Positions 1 to 9,906 of a stretch of DNA of 64,000 nt are shown here, piece by piece. This DNA comes from Chrysomallon squamiferum (Eukaryota; Mollusca; Gastropoda; Neomphalida; Peltospiridae), in NCBI GenBank assembly GCA_012295275.1, contig CM022665.1, forward strand, positions 44,922,595 through 44,986,594. The letters run 5' to 3'. Below the pieces are notes generated by a model that was not told where the DNA came from, ran no database searches, and saw nothing but the letters and a program-made list of their open reading frames with translations. Position 1 is the stretch's first letter. Each line of letters begins with the position of its first letter. The position numbers and the translations under genes are program-made.

Positions 1-263
1 CTATCAGAAGAAATTAAATCGCCAACCTGATTTAAAGCCTCCTGAATCTGGTTTTTAGTAAAAGTTGAAATACCTTCTACAGATGCTTCAACGATAGATT
101 GTCCAATAGCTGTAACAGGCTCTAAAATGGCACTTTCAGTTCCGATTATTTCAGCTATAGCCGGAGCAGTAGTTTCCAAAATAGCAGATGTAGCTAATTC
201 AACAGATGCATCAAAAGCAAACTCAATTATTTCAGTAGCTATTAGTCCCAACGCTGTGAACAT
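1..263 (-). pseudogene. p122-like small viral protein, lineage D, 3' end cut by window edge
   Basis: The minus-strand frame begins at the ATG at 263-261 and stays open to the window edge, so it is a 5' fragment of about 87 codons. It starts MFTALGLIATEIIEFAFDAS, the same start as the intact p122 copies at 6,954-7,322 and 30,124-30,489, but with many substitutions, so it belongs to a separate lineage. The first 70 residues alternate hydrophobic and small residues and look like one or two amphipathic or membrane-active helices. I recognise no catalytic motif. In the better copies this gene lies directly upstream of VP and overlaps it by ATGA. Here the VP would lie outside the window. Function is unknown; a minor structural or membrane-acting role is only inferred from position and composition. 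Confidence 0.6.
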
Positions 264-390
264 CCTATGAACACAACATCAACATAAATAAAAACGTTTA
301 TCATACACAACAGATTATATAGTATTATTAAATGTCACGTGATATGTTGCGTCACACGTCACGTGATCAAAATCGTGACCTGATAGATTC
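264..390. promoter_or_regulatory. p122-D upstream region with E-boxes
   Basis: This lies between the p122-D start and the first palindrome. It is AT-rich and carries two TCACGTGA-type E-boxes near 335 and 358. The same motif sits upstream of the other p122 copies (for example near 7,446), so it is probably part of the viral upstream promoter. No transcript evidence is available. Confidence 0.4.
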
Positions 391-905
391 TAACCTAACT
401 CTTGTTATTGTAAAAAAAACAAAGTGTAACAGATCGTTGGTTTTTCGCTTTTGGCTTTCAAAGCCACAATGTACTTTTAAGTGTACTTTTATCCCGAAGG
501 TGATTTGGCTCCTTCGGGCTACGCCCGAGCCCGAAGGATCATAAGATAAAAGTACACTTAAGTGCATTATGGTCATGAAAGCCAAAAGCCAAAAGCGAGC
601 GGTATGTATACTTTTTTTTTTTTTTTTTTTACAATAACAAGAGTTAATTCTAACCTAACTCTTGTTATTGTAAAAAAAACAAAGTGTTAAAGATCGTTGG
701 TTTTTCGCTTTTGGCTTTCAAAGCAACAATGTACTTTTAAATGTACTTTTATCTTATGATCCTTCGGGCTCGGGCGTAGCCCGAAGGAGCCAAATCACCT
801 TCGGGATAAAAGTACATTTAAAAGTACATTGTTGCTTTGAAAGCCAAAAGCGAAAAACCAACGATCTTTAACACTTTGGTTTTTTTACAATAACAAGAGT
901 TAGGT
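391..905. repeat. Two adjacent viral hairpin palindromes
   Basis: Two inverted repeats lie side by side, about 391-648 and 648-905. Each begins with the conserved outer motif CTAACTCTTGTTATTGTAAA, runs through a stem rich in GGCTTT/AAAGCC and TGTACTTTTA blocks, reaches a GC-rich asymmetric centre (CCTTCGGGC...GCCCGAAGG) and returns as the reverse complement. The centre of the first runs from the CCCGAAGGTGATTTGGC side; the centre of the second is in the opposite orientation. That is what alternative orientations of a parvoviral hairpin telomere look like. The arms of the first do not match perfectly (extra GTGTACTTTTA; a long T run near 608-630), so it is decayed or recombinant. Confidence 0.8.
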
Positions 906-1042
906 AATAAAACAAAGTTCCTCATGATCGCTCGTTTTTGGTTTTTGGTCTTGAAAGCCAAATGTACTTTTAGCCTAAAAGTGATTAAGCTCCTTCGGGC
1001 GAAGCCTGAGCCCTAAGGATCATATGCTAAAAGTTCATTTTA
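906..1042. repeat. Truncated viral hairpin joined to p122-A1
   Basis: This is the left arm and centre of a hairpin of the type seen complete at 24,958-25,195 (outer block with CTCATGATCGCTCG, then CTTTTAGCCTAAAAGTG, then a GC-rich centre). The right arm stops after about 15 bases and runs straight into p122-A1 coding sequence near 1,043. The junction marks a deletion or recombination that removed the p122-A1 promoter and its first codons. Confidence 0.7.
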
Positions 1043-1342
1043 GCTACAAACGCTATAATAGAATCTACAGCTCCAGCAATTTCTGAATTGATTGGTGCTG
1101 AAAGTGTTTTATTGGAACCAGCTACAGCCGTTGGTCAATCGATAGTAGAAGCTTCAGTTGAAGGAATATCTAGCTATACCAAGAACCAGATTGAAGAAGC
1201 TTTGAATCAATTTGGTGAATTTGTATCTGAAAATAACGGTAAAGATTTGAACGAACAAATCACACCTGCTGAAAGACATTTGTTACAAGAAGAAGAAGGT
1301 GAAAACGCTACATATTTAAATAGACATAATCAGATTTCATGA
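1043..1342 (+). pseudogene. p122-A1, 5'-truncated
   Basis: The reading frame matches the intact lineage-A p122 (6,954-7,322) from about residue 25 (ATNAIIESTAPAISELIG) to the natural stop at 1,340-1,342. The first 24 codons, including the start, are replaced by the truncated hairpin. An internal ATG at 1,088 could start an 84-residue product but is probably not the original start. The stop overlaps the VP-A1 start as ATGA (1,339-1,342), as in every other unit. This is the only plus-strand unit of the lineage. Confidence 0.75.
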
Positions 1343-3463
1343 TTAAAGGAAAGCAAAAATTAAGTGGAAAAGCTATCAATAGACTTTGGGCTGCCGCAAA
1401 AGCTACATTGTTTGATAAATTAGCTGATCAAAATGTCCCCTACAGAGAAAGACAGCAACAATGGTTACAGATCAGACGTCAGTATCCGAATATACAAGTT
1501 CCTAATAGAAATTTCTATCAGGCAATTCAAGATCTTTGGCAAAACTATAACGCTATTGAAGATTCGGACGAAGACGACGTTAAAAGCCCCTCTATACTCG
1601 CAAACGATGTACAACGACCAAGAGATAAGCAATTCTCGTCCGGATATAGTAATCAACAAGTTATGAAAAGACCATCTGATGAACCGTACGGTGGTAGTTC
1701 TGCCAAAAGAATGAATAACAGACAATTATCTAATGTAGTTTCACAAGACATTTTGGAGCAATCCAATTCCAAAGGTACTTATTTACAACCAGAAGAATCA
1801 GTCATGGAACCTAACAGTATCATGAATGAAGAAGTCACAGATACTGGAGGATCTGAAGCTGTCGAAGGAGCTCCCATGGCATCAGCTACTGGTAATAACG
1901 TATTGTACCAAGGTTTCGGTGGAACTACCAAAGGATCAGATCCTAGATATATTACTATTAAAAGACATTCAAACGTACATTTAATAGTAGTATATATTTT
2001 ACTAAATCAGGAAAGCTGAAATGAAGATATTAGATAATAATACTGACGATGTTAACTGGAAAAAAGCTATTGGAGATCCCAACGTGTGCCAATTTACATT
2101 CAATCACGGAGGACATATTATACCATATTGGTATAAAGCTGCCAGCACGACTCCAGAAGATTGGAACCTGCCAGACGAATTCATCGGATACAGAGTTAAA
2201 AAAGATCGGTTTTAGTATAAATAATATGGTTATTCATGTACTGAACAATAATAAAACCGATCCTAACGAAGTTCCAGTGATGGCTCCTCCTAATGCAAGA
2301 GTTTGGACATTCACAGACATTAATAACGATTATGGTTTACCTGAAAAGAATCTAATGTTACATCATAATCATTATTTTAGAGACGAAGAATGTATGGATA
2401 GTGCTAGTGAAAGAAGTATTCCTGTACAACCTGATCGTAACCTATTCATGCCAAGTGATATTGCTATGCAAATATTAAATCATGCTTGGAACGGTGATGA
2501 TGATGGTGTTACTTATAAGGCTGAGTCTCCAAATTACATATATAATATGAAAAGACACGATGGTTATCGTGAGACTGTCATAAGTGCGGGAGGCTTTGCT
2601 TTAGACTATACTTGCAAAGACTCACCGTTAATATTATTTCCAACTGAAACGTCTCATACTTTAAATTTTACAGATATTAGTGGTTTATGTCAAAAGAAAC
2701 AGTATCAATGTGCAAATGAAAACAAAGGTAATTTGGAGGTCTGGCCTACTCATGATATAATAGTTACAGATGAATCTAAACATCCCATGGGAACGGCTAT
2801 ATGTTGCTATTTTAATCATCAGTATAGAAGAATACATTATACAGCATGTTTTCAAAACAAAGCTTCAAATAAGCTTGGTGCTCCTTCTATGGTAGATGAT
2901 GGAGGTACCAAGTATAGTAATTCAGGTGTCATGCATAACAATGCAAACAATCCAAACGTAGATGCTTGTAAAGATGGGTCGCATAGGCGTACTTATCAGT
3001 GTAACAGACCTCCCATATTTCTGATTGGTCTATATCCAGATATAGAAAAAACGAGTGGAGGTAATACACTGTTTTTTAATTACAATGCGAATATTCAGAT
3101 CACTTATTACAGTGAAGTTGAATTTGTCATTAGAACTGGAATGTGTCCAAAGTACATTCCAATCGGTTTGGGTGGATGTCCAGGCAATATGTTAGGATTA
3201 ACTTATAAAAAGGTGAATCTACTCCCATGGGTAATAAGGATAACGTTACACATACCGAACAAGATCAGTTCTTGGGTGAAACAGTTGAAAAATATAAAGA
3301 AAGAATTCAGAAAACATGGAAGATGAGATGCTTTGCTCCCACTTGGGATAATTGGAATAGACGTAGAAATAGACGTAGACAGTTATGGCCAGTACATGGT
3401 GCATATGGCGACAGGACGGTCGAAACCATGGGAAATGCTTTTGATTGGTCATATCCAATTTAA
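1339..3463 (+). pseudogene. VP-A1, putative parvovirus-like capsid gene with three frameshifts
   Basis: Full-length lineage-A VP, homologous along its whole length to the intact VP-B and VP-C. The reading frame breaks at three homopolymers: the A run at about 1,960-1,963, the A run at 2,198-2,203, and the A run at 3,207-3,211. The first piece covers the basic N-terminus and the acidic EDSDEDD stretch. The middle piece holds the conserved NHGGHIIPYWYK block. The last piece starts MGNKDNVTHTEQDQF and ends SYPI. No phospholipase A2 signature (HDxxY) is seen. Because VP-A1 and VP-A2 lie tail to tail, the pair forms a large inverted repeat. The breaks could be real decay or uncorrected long-read homopolymer errors; the first is shared with A2, A5 and A6, which favours a real or systematic origin. 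Confidence 0.8.
1433..1666 (+). CDS. Nested 77-codon ORF inside VP-A1 (candidate overlapping gene)
   Basis: This frame starts 94 nt after the VP ATG, in the +1 frame, and is 77 codons long. The same offset and length recur in every VP copy of lineages A, B and C. The product is basic, with a conserved core ISIRQFKI-GKTI-LLKIRTKTTL. It would be reached by leaky scanning. AAV encodes an assembly factor (AAP) in an alternative VP frame, but no homology to it is claimed. Function unknown. Confidence 0.45.
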   Translation: MSPTEKDSNNGYRSDVSIRIYKFLIEISIRQFKIFGKTITLLKIRTKTTLKAPLYSQTMYNDQEISNSRPDIVINKL

Positions 3464-3525
3464 ATAATTTATTAATATGTAAATATGTTTAATTATTATT
3501 AACATGTAAATATATTAACATTTGA

Positions 3526-3531
3526 AATAAA
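3526..3531 (+). terminator. VP-A1 poly(A) signal
   Basis: AATAAA lies about 63 nt after the VP-A1 stop in an AT-rich tail. The same signal lies at the same distance behind the minus-strand A copies, so it is probably the VP mRNA polyadenylation signal. Confidence 0.6.
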
Positions 3532-3593
3532 GATTTTAAAAATTAAAATGACTATGTTATTTATTATACTTAATTTAAATATCTATAAATAGA

Positions 3594-4700
3594 TTAAAAA
3601 AGACAGATGATGATAGATCACATCAACTCTTGTTATTTATGAAAAACTCTTGATACACTAAGATCGCTTTTGGCTTTCATAATCACATGATAAGTCACGT
3701 GACACATCATCGCACACGTGGTCTGAATCTGGTATGATGATATACCCCAACTCAACTCTTGTGTAATTTTTAAAAAACAATTACTTTTAACTTATGACCA
3801 CAGGTCACGGGCTACGCCCGAAGGAACTAGTCACTTCAGGTTAAAAGTACATATTGGCTTTCAAGATCAGAAAACCAGAAAACCGGGAAAGTTATACATT
3901 GTTTTTTAAAAATTACACAAGAGTTGAGTTGGGGTATATCATCATACCAGATTCAGACCACGTGTGCGATGATGTGTCACGTGACTTATCATGTGATTAT
4001 GAAAGCCAAAAGCGATCTTAGTGTATCAAGAGTTTTTCATAAATAAATAACAAAGTTGATGATGATATCACAAATCTTGAAAGCCAATATGTACTTTTAA
4101 CTTATGACCACAGGTCACGGGCTACGCCCGAAGGAACTAGTCACTTCAGGTTAAAAGTACATATTGGCTTTCAAGATCAGAAAACCAGAAAACCGGGAAA
4201 GTTATACATTGTTTTTTAAAAATTACACAAGAGTTGAGTTGGGGTATATCATCATACCAGATTCAGACCACGTGTGCGATGATGTGTCACGTGACTTATC
4301 ATGTGATTATGAAAGCCAAAAGCGATCTTAGTGTATCAAGAGTTTTTCATAAATAACAAGAGTTGATGTGATATCACAAATCTTGAAAGCCAATATGTAC
4401 TTTTAACTTATGACCACAGGTCACGGGCTACGCCCGAAGGAACTAGTCACTTCAGGTTAAAAGTACATATTGGCTTTCAAGATCAGAAAACCAGAAAACC
4501 GGGAAAGTTATACATTGTTTTTTAAAAATTACACAAGAGTTGAGTTGGGGTATATCATCATACCAGATTCAGACCACGTGTGCGATGATGTGTCACGTGA
4601 CTTATCATGTGATTATGAAAGCCAAAAGCGATCTTAGTGTATCAAGAGTTTTTCATAAATAACAAGAGTTGATGTGATCTATCATCATCTGTCTTTTTTA
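3594..4700. repeat. Compound hairpin array between VP-A1 and VP-A2 tails
   Basis: The block is bounded by inverted copies of GACAGATGATGATAGATCACATCAACTC. Inside are three hairpin centres (about 3,783-3,850, 4,092-4,159 and 4,398-4,465), all in the same orientation (CTTATGACCACAGG first), separated by arm sequence. The arms carry CACGTG E-boxes, the GGCTTTCATAATCACATG stem block and the CAACTCTTGTGTAATTTTTAAAAAACA block. The first hairpin lacks about 50 bases of its left arm. The tandem hairpins look like telomere multimers formed during rolling-hairpin replication or later recombination. Confidence 0.8.
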
Positions 4701-4763
4701 ATCTATTTATACATATTTAAATTAAGTATAATAAATAACATAGTCATTTTAATTTTTAAAATC

Positions 4764-4769
4764 TTTATT
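4764..4769 (-). terminator. VP-A2 poly(A) signal
   Basis: The minus-strand AATAAA lies about 63 nt downstream of the VP-A2 stop. The equivalent element follows VP-A4, A5 and A6 at the same spacing. Confidence 0.6.
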
Positions 4770-4831
4770 TCAAATGTTAATATATTTACATGTTAATAAT
4801 AATTAAACATATTTACATATTAATAAATTAT

Positions 4832-6957
4832 TTAAATTGGATATGACCAATCAAAAGCATTTCCCATGGTTTCGACCGTCCTGTCGCCATATGCACCATG
4901 TACTGGCCATAACTGTCTACGTCTATTTCTACGTCTATTCCAATTATCCCAAGTGGGGAGCAAAGCATCTCATCTTCCATGTTTTCTGAATTCTTTCTTT
5001 ATATTTTTCAACTGTTTCACCCAAGAACTGATCTTGTTCGGTATGTGTAACGTTATCCTTATTACCCATGGGAGTAGATTCACCTTTTTATAAGTTAATC
5101 CTAACATATTGCCTGGACATCCACCCAAACCGATTGGAATGTACTTTGGACACATTCCAGTTCTAATGACAAATTCAACTTCACTGTAATAAGTGATCTG
5201 AATATTCGCATTGTAATTAAAAAACAGTGTATTACCTCCACTCGTTTTTTCTATATCTGGATATAGACCAATCAGAAATATGGGAGGTCTGTTACACTGA
5301 TAAGTACGCCTATGCGACCCATCTTTACAAGCATCTACGTTTGGATTGTTTGCATTGTTATGCATGACACCTGAATTACTATACTTGGTACCTCCATCAT
5401 CTACCATAGAAGGAGCACCAAGCTTATTTGAAGCTTTGTTTTGAAAACATGCTGTATAATGTATTCTTCTATACTGATGATTAAAATAGCAACATATAGC
5501 CGTTCCCATGGGATGTTTAGATTCATCTGTAACTATTATATCATGAGTAGGCCAGACCTCCAAATTACCTTTGTTTTCATTTGCACATTGATACTGTTTC
5601 TTTTGACATAAACCACTAATATCTGTAAAATTTAAAGTATGAGACGTTTCAGTTGGAAATAATATTAACGGTGAGTCTTTGCAAGTATAGTCTAAAGCAA
5701 AGCCTCCCGCACTTATGACAGTCTCACGATAACCATCGTGTCTTTTCATATTATATATGTAATTTGGAGACTCAGCCTTATAAGTAACACCATCATCATC
5801 ACCGTTCCAAGCATGATTTAATATTTGCATAGCAATATCACTTGGCATGAATAGCTTACGATCAGGTTGTACAGGAATACTTCTTTCACTAGCACTATCC
5901 ATACATTCTTCGTCTCTAAAATAATGATTATGATGTAACATTAGATTCTTTTCAGGTAAACCATAATCGTTATTAATGTCTGTGAATGTCCAAACTCTTG
6001 CATTAGGAGGAGCCATCACTGGAACTTCGTTAGGATCGGTTTTATTATTGTTCAGTACATGAATAACCATATTATTTATACTAAAACCGATCTTTTTAAC
6101 TCTGTATCCGATGAATTCGTCTGGCAGGTTCCAATCTTCTGGAGTCGTGCTGGCAGCTTTATACCAATATGGTATAATATGTCCTCCGTGATTGAATGTA
6201 AATTGGCACACGTTGGGATCTCCAATAGCTTTTTTCCAGTTAACATCGTCAGTATTATTATCTAATATCTTCATTTCAGCTTTCCTGGATTTAGTAAAAT
6301 ATATACTACTATTAAATGTACGTTTGAATGTCTTTTAATAGTAATATATCTAGGATCTGATCCTTTGGTAGTTCCACCGAAACCTTGGTACAATACGTTA
6401 TTACCAGTAGCTGATGCCATGGGAGCTCCTTCGACAGCTTCAGATCCTCCAGTATCTGTGACTTCTTCATTCATGATACTGTTAGGTTCCATGACTGATT
6501 CTTCTGGTTGTAAATAAGTACCTTTGGAATTGGATTGCTCCAAAATGTCTTGTGAAACTACATTAGATAATTGTCTGTTATTCATTCTTTTGGCAGAACT
6601 ACCACCGTACGGTTCATCAGATGGTCTTTTCATAACTTGTTGATTACTATATCCGGACGAGAATTGCTTATCTCTTGGTCGTTGTACATCGTTTGCGAGT
6701 ATAGAGGGGCTTTTAACGTCGTCTTCGTCCGAATCTTCAATAGCGTTATAGTTTTGCCAAAGATCTTGAATTGCCTGATAGAAATTTCTATTAGGAACTT
6801 GTATATTCGGATACTGACGTCTGATCTGTAACCATTGTTGCTGTCTTTCTCTGTAGGGGACATTTTGATCAGCTAATTTATCAAACAATGTAGCTTTTGC
6901 GGCAGCCCAAAGTCTATTGATAGCTTTTCCACTTAATCTTTGCTTTCCTTTAATCAT
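4832..6957 (-). pseudogene. VP-A2, putative capsid gene with three frameshifts
   Basis: Full-length lineage-A VP, from ATG at 6,957 to TAA at 4,834-4,832. The frame is broken at a T run near 6,332-6,336 (shared with A1, A5 and A6), a T run near 5,085 and a G run near 4,953. The central 434-codon piece (4,970-6,274) holds most of the conserved body: NHGGHIIPYWYK, the GLPEKNL block, YRETVISAGG and the CNRPPIFLIGLYPD region. A single T deletion or insertion explains each break. The gene is preceded by intact p122-A2 (ATGA overlap) and ends before the compound hairpin block. It is nearly identical to A1, A5 and A6 at the nucleotide level, so amplification is recent. It has no NS1 partner in its unit. 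Confidence 0.8.
6630..6863 (-). CDS. Nested 77-codon ORF inside VP-A2
   Basis: Same +1-frame ORF at offset 94 from the VP ATG as in all other VP copies. Its sequence matches the A1 version. It lies wholly upstream of all VP-A2 frameshifts, so it stays open although VP is broken. Confidence 0.45.
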   Translation of the reverse strand: MSPTEKDSNNGYRSDVSIRIYKFLIEISIRQFKIFGKTITLLKIRTKTTLKAPLYSQTMYNDQEISNSRPDIVINKL

Positions 6958-7322
6958 GAAATCTGATTATGTCTATTTAAATATGTAGCGTTTTCACCTT
7001 CTTCTTCTTGTAACAAATGTCTTTCAGCAGGTGTGATTTGTTCGTTCAAATCTTTACCGTTATTTTCAGATACAAATTCACCAAATTGATTCAAAGCTTC
7101 TTCAATCTGGTTCTTGGTATAGCTAGATATTCCTTCAACTGAAGCTTCTACTATCGATTGACCAACGGCTGTAGCTGGTTCCAATAAAACACTTTCAGCA
7201 CCAATCAATTCAGAAATTGCTGGAGCTGTAGATTCTATTATAGCGTTTGTAGCTAAACCAACTGATGCATCAAATGCGTACTCTATAATCTCTGTTGCAA
7301 TAATGCCTAACGCAGTGAACAT
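6954..7322 (-). CDS. p122-A2, small hydrophobic viral protein, intact
   Basis: A 122-codon ORF from ATG at 7,322 to TGA at 6,956-6,954. The stop shares ATGA with the VP-A2 start, an arrangement that suits termination-reinitiation. Residues 1-70 are rich in Ala, Ile, Ser and Glu with hydrophobic faces (MFTALGIIATEIIEYAFDAS at the start); residues 85-122 are polar and acidic (QEEEGEN). No signal peptide cleavage site, cysteine or enzyme motif is visible. The hydrophobic N-terminus and position before the capsid gene recall minor capsid or membrane-lytic proteins of other small DNA viruses, but I recognise no family. Confidence 0.7.
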   Translation of the reverse strand: MFTALGIIATEIIEYAFDASVGLATNAIIESTAPAISELIGAESVLLEPATAVGQSIVEASVEGISSYTKNQIEEALNQFGEFVSENNGKDLNEQITPAERHLLQEEEGENATYLNRHNQIS

Positions 7323-7454
7323 GCTATCTCATCGAACGATTATGATAGAATGACATTAAAATTTAAATGCAATCAGATACATACAGTTATACCGGATATG
7401 ACGTTATAATCATATTTAAAATTTAAAATAAATGACGTTATATGTCACGTGATT
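7323..7454 (-). promoter_or_regulatory. p122/VP upstream promoter region, lineage A
   Basis: About 130 bp between the p122 start and the hairpin, repeated upstream of p122-A3 to A6. It holds two TGACGTTA elements (CRE-like half sites; near 7,399 and 7,433) and a GTCACGTGA E-box near 7,446, plus AT-rich blocks. It is the only unique sequence available to drive p122-VP, so a promoter is likely. I cannot identify a definite TATA box. Confidence 0.5.
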
Positions 7455-7925
7455 GAAAAAGACAGATGATGATAGATCACATCAACTCTTGTTATTTATG
7501 AAAAACTCTTGATACACTAAGATCGCTTTTGGCTTTCATAATCACATGATAAGTCACGTGACACATCATCGCACACGTGGTCTGAATCTGGTATGATGAT
7601 ATACCCCAACTCAACTCTTGTGTAATTTTTAAAAAACAATTACTTTTAACTTATGACCACAGGTCACGGGCTACGCCCGAAGGAACTAGTCACTTCAGGT
7701 TAAAAGTACATATTGGCTTTCAAGATCAGAAAACCAGAAAACCGGGAAAGTTATACATTGTTTTTTAAAAATTACACAAGAGTTGAGTTGGGGTATATCA
7801 TCATACCAGATTCAGACCACGTGTGCGATGATGTGTCACGTGACTTATCATGTGATTATGAAAGCCAAAAGCGATCTTAGTGTATCAAGAGTTTTTCATA
7901 AATAACAAGAGTTGATGTGATCACA
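7455..7925. repeat. Lineage-A hairpin telomere between units A2 and A3
   Basis: A palindrome opening with GACAGATGATGATAGATCACA and closing with AACAAGAGTTGATGTGATCA. The centre (7,642-7,710) is in the orientation with CTTATGACCACAGG first. The left arm lacks the roughly 50-base block containing CCCGGTTTTCTGG that the right arm retains (7,735-7,760). The hairpin ends abruptly at VP-A3 coding sequence at 7,926. Confidence 0.85.
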
Positions 7926-9541
7926 TTGGATTGTTTGCATTGTTATGCATGACACCTGAATTACTATACTTGGTACCTCCATCATCTACCATAGAAGGAG
8001 CACCAAGCTTATTTGAAGCTTTGTTTTGAAAACATGCTGTATAATGTATTCTTCTATACTGATGATTAAAATAGCAACATATAGCCGTTCCCATGGGATG
8101 TTTAGATTCATCTGTAACTATTATATCATGAGTAGGCCAGACCTCCAAATTACCTTTGTTTTCATTTGCACATTGATACTGTTTCTTTTGACATAAACCA
8201 CTAATATCTGTAAAATTTAAAGTATGAGACGTTTCAGTTGGAAATAATATTAACGGTGAGTCTTTGCAAGTATAGTCTAAAGCAAAGCCTCCCGCACTTA
8301 TGACAGTCTCACGATAACCATCGTGTCTTTTCATATTATATATGTAATTTGGAGACTCAGCCTTATAAGTAACACCATCATCATCACCGTTCCAAGCATG
8401 ATTTAATATTTGCATAGCAATATCACTTGGCATGAATAGCTTACGATCAGGTTGTACAGGAATACTTCTTTCACTAGCACTATCCATACATTCTTCGTCT
8501 CTAAAATAATGATTATGATGTAACATTAGATTCTTTTCAGGTAAACCATAATCGTTATTAATGTCTGTGAATGTCCAAACTCTTGCATTAGGAGGAGCCA
8601 TCACTGGAACTTCGTTAGGATCGGTTTTATTATTGTTCAGTACATGAATAACCATATTATTTATACTAAAACCGATCTTTTTAACTCTGTATCCGATGAA
8701 TTCGTCTGGCAGGTTCCAATCTTCTGGAGTCGTGCTGGCAGCTTTATACCAATATGGTATAATATGTCCTCCGTGATTGAATGTAAATTGGCACACGTTG
8801 GGATCTCCAATAGCTTTTTCCAGTTAACATCGTCAGTATTATTATCTAATATCTTCATTTCAGCTTTCCTGGATTTAGTAAAATATATACTACTATTAAA
8901 TGTACGTTTGAATGTCTTTTTAATAGTAATATATCTAGGATCTGATCCTTTGGTAGTTCCACCGAAACCTTGGTACAATACGTTATTACCAGTAGCTGAT
9001 GCCATGGGAGCTCCTTCGACAGCTTCAGATCCTCCAGTATCTGTGACTTCTTCATTCATGATACTGTTAGGTTCCATGACTGATTCTTCTGGTTGTAAAT
9101 AAGTACCTTTGGAATTGGATTGCTCCAAAATGTCTTGTGAAACTACATTAGATAATTGTCTGTTATTCATTCTTTTGGCAGAACTACCACCGTACGGTTC
9201 ATCAGATGGTCTTTTCATAACTTGTTGATTACTATATCCGGACGAGAATTGCTTATCTCTTGGTCGTTGTACATCGTTTGCGAGTATAGAGGGGCTTTTA
9301 ACGTCGTCTTCGTCCGAATCTTCAATAGCGTTATAGTTTTGCCAAAGATCTTGAATTGCCTGATAGAAATTTCTATTAGGAACTTGTATATTCGGATACT
9401 GACGTCTGATCTGTAACCATTGTTGCTGTCTTTCTCTGTAGGGGACATTTTGATCAGCTAATTTATCAAACAATGTAGCTTTGCGGCAGCCCAAAGTCTA
9501 TTGATAGCTTTTCCACTTAATCTTTGCTTTCCTTTAATCAT
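7926..9541 (-). pseudogene. VP-A3, C-terminally truncated capsid gene
   Basis: Starts at ATG 9,541 and is homologous to the other A copies until 7,926, where the hairpin replaces the last roughly 165 codons. The frame is broken near 9,479-9,482 (T run; shared with A4) and near 8,815-8,819 (T run). The 6,332-type break seen in A1, A2, A5 and A6 is absent. The reading frame at the cut end runs a few codons into the hairpin and stops. p122-A3 lies upstream with the ATGA overlap. The truncation at a hairpin edge suggests aberrant resolution or recombination between a terminus and an internal site. Confidence 0.8.
9215..9448 (-). CDS. Nested 77-codon ORF inside VP-A3
   Basis: Same sequence and length as in A2. 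A one-base loss between the VP start and this ORF (9,479-9,482) makes its offset from the VP ATG 93 in this copy. Confidence 0.4.
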   Translation of the reverse strand: MSPTEKDSNNGYRSDVSIRIYKFLIEISIRQFKIFGKTITLLKIRTKTTLKAPLYSQTMYNDQEISNSRPDIVINKL

Positions 9542-9906
9542 GAAATCTGATTATGTCTATTTAAATATGTAGCGTTTTCACCTTCTTCTTCTTGTAACAA
9601 ATGTCTTTCAGCAGGTGTGATTTGTTCGTTCAAATCTTTACCGTTATTTTCAGATACAAATTCACCAAATTGATTCAAAGCTTCTTCAATCTGGTTCTTG
9701 GTATAGCTAGATATTCCTTCAACTGAAGCTTCTACTATCGATTGACCAACGGCTGTAGCTGGTTCCAATAAAACACTTTCAGCACCAATCAATTCAGAAA
9801 TTGCTGGAGCTGTAGATTCTATTATAGCGTTTGTAGCTAAACCAACTGATGCATCAAATGCGTACTCTATAATCTCTGTTGCAATAATGCCTAACGCAGT
9901 GAACAT
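9538..9906 (-). CDS. p122-A3, small hydrophobic viral protein, intact
   Basis: 122 codons, identical in protein sequence to p122-A2, with the ATGA overlap into VP-A3. It survives intact although its VP is truncated and frameshifted, which may only reflect recent duplication. Confidence 0.65.
   Translation of the reverse strand: MFTALGIIATEIIEYAFDASVGLATNAIIESTAPAISELIGAESVLLEPATAVGQSIVEASVEGISSYTKNQIEEALNQFGEFVSENNGKDLNEQITPAERHLLQEEEGENATYLNRHNQIS

Noticed and set aside
391-1042. CRISPR array or bacterial mobile element
   Set aside because: The repeats are long inverted palindromes with stems and centres, not short direct repeats with unique spacers, and the surroundings are eukaryotic.
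1960-1964. Programmed ribosomal frameshift in VP-A
   Set aside because: VP-B, VP-C, A3 and A4 read through this point in one frame, and the site lacks a convincing slippery heptamer plus structure; a plain indel is simpler.
6571-6831. 86-codon antisense ORF across VP-A copies (also at 9,156, 11,963, 15,203, 18,800 and, on the minus strand, 1,465)
   Set aside because: It is confined to lineage A copies, which are near-identical; the antisense frame is not kept in VP-B or VP-C, so it is a shadow of VP.
8855-9055. 66-codon ORFs in VP-A3 and A4 ending in ILLNPGKLK
   Set aside because: They are an alternative frame across the VP region and look like a by-product of the shifted reading frame; not present in B or C.
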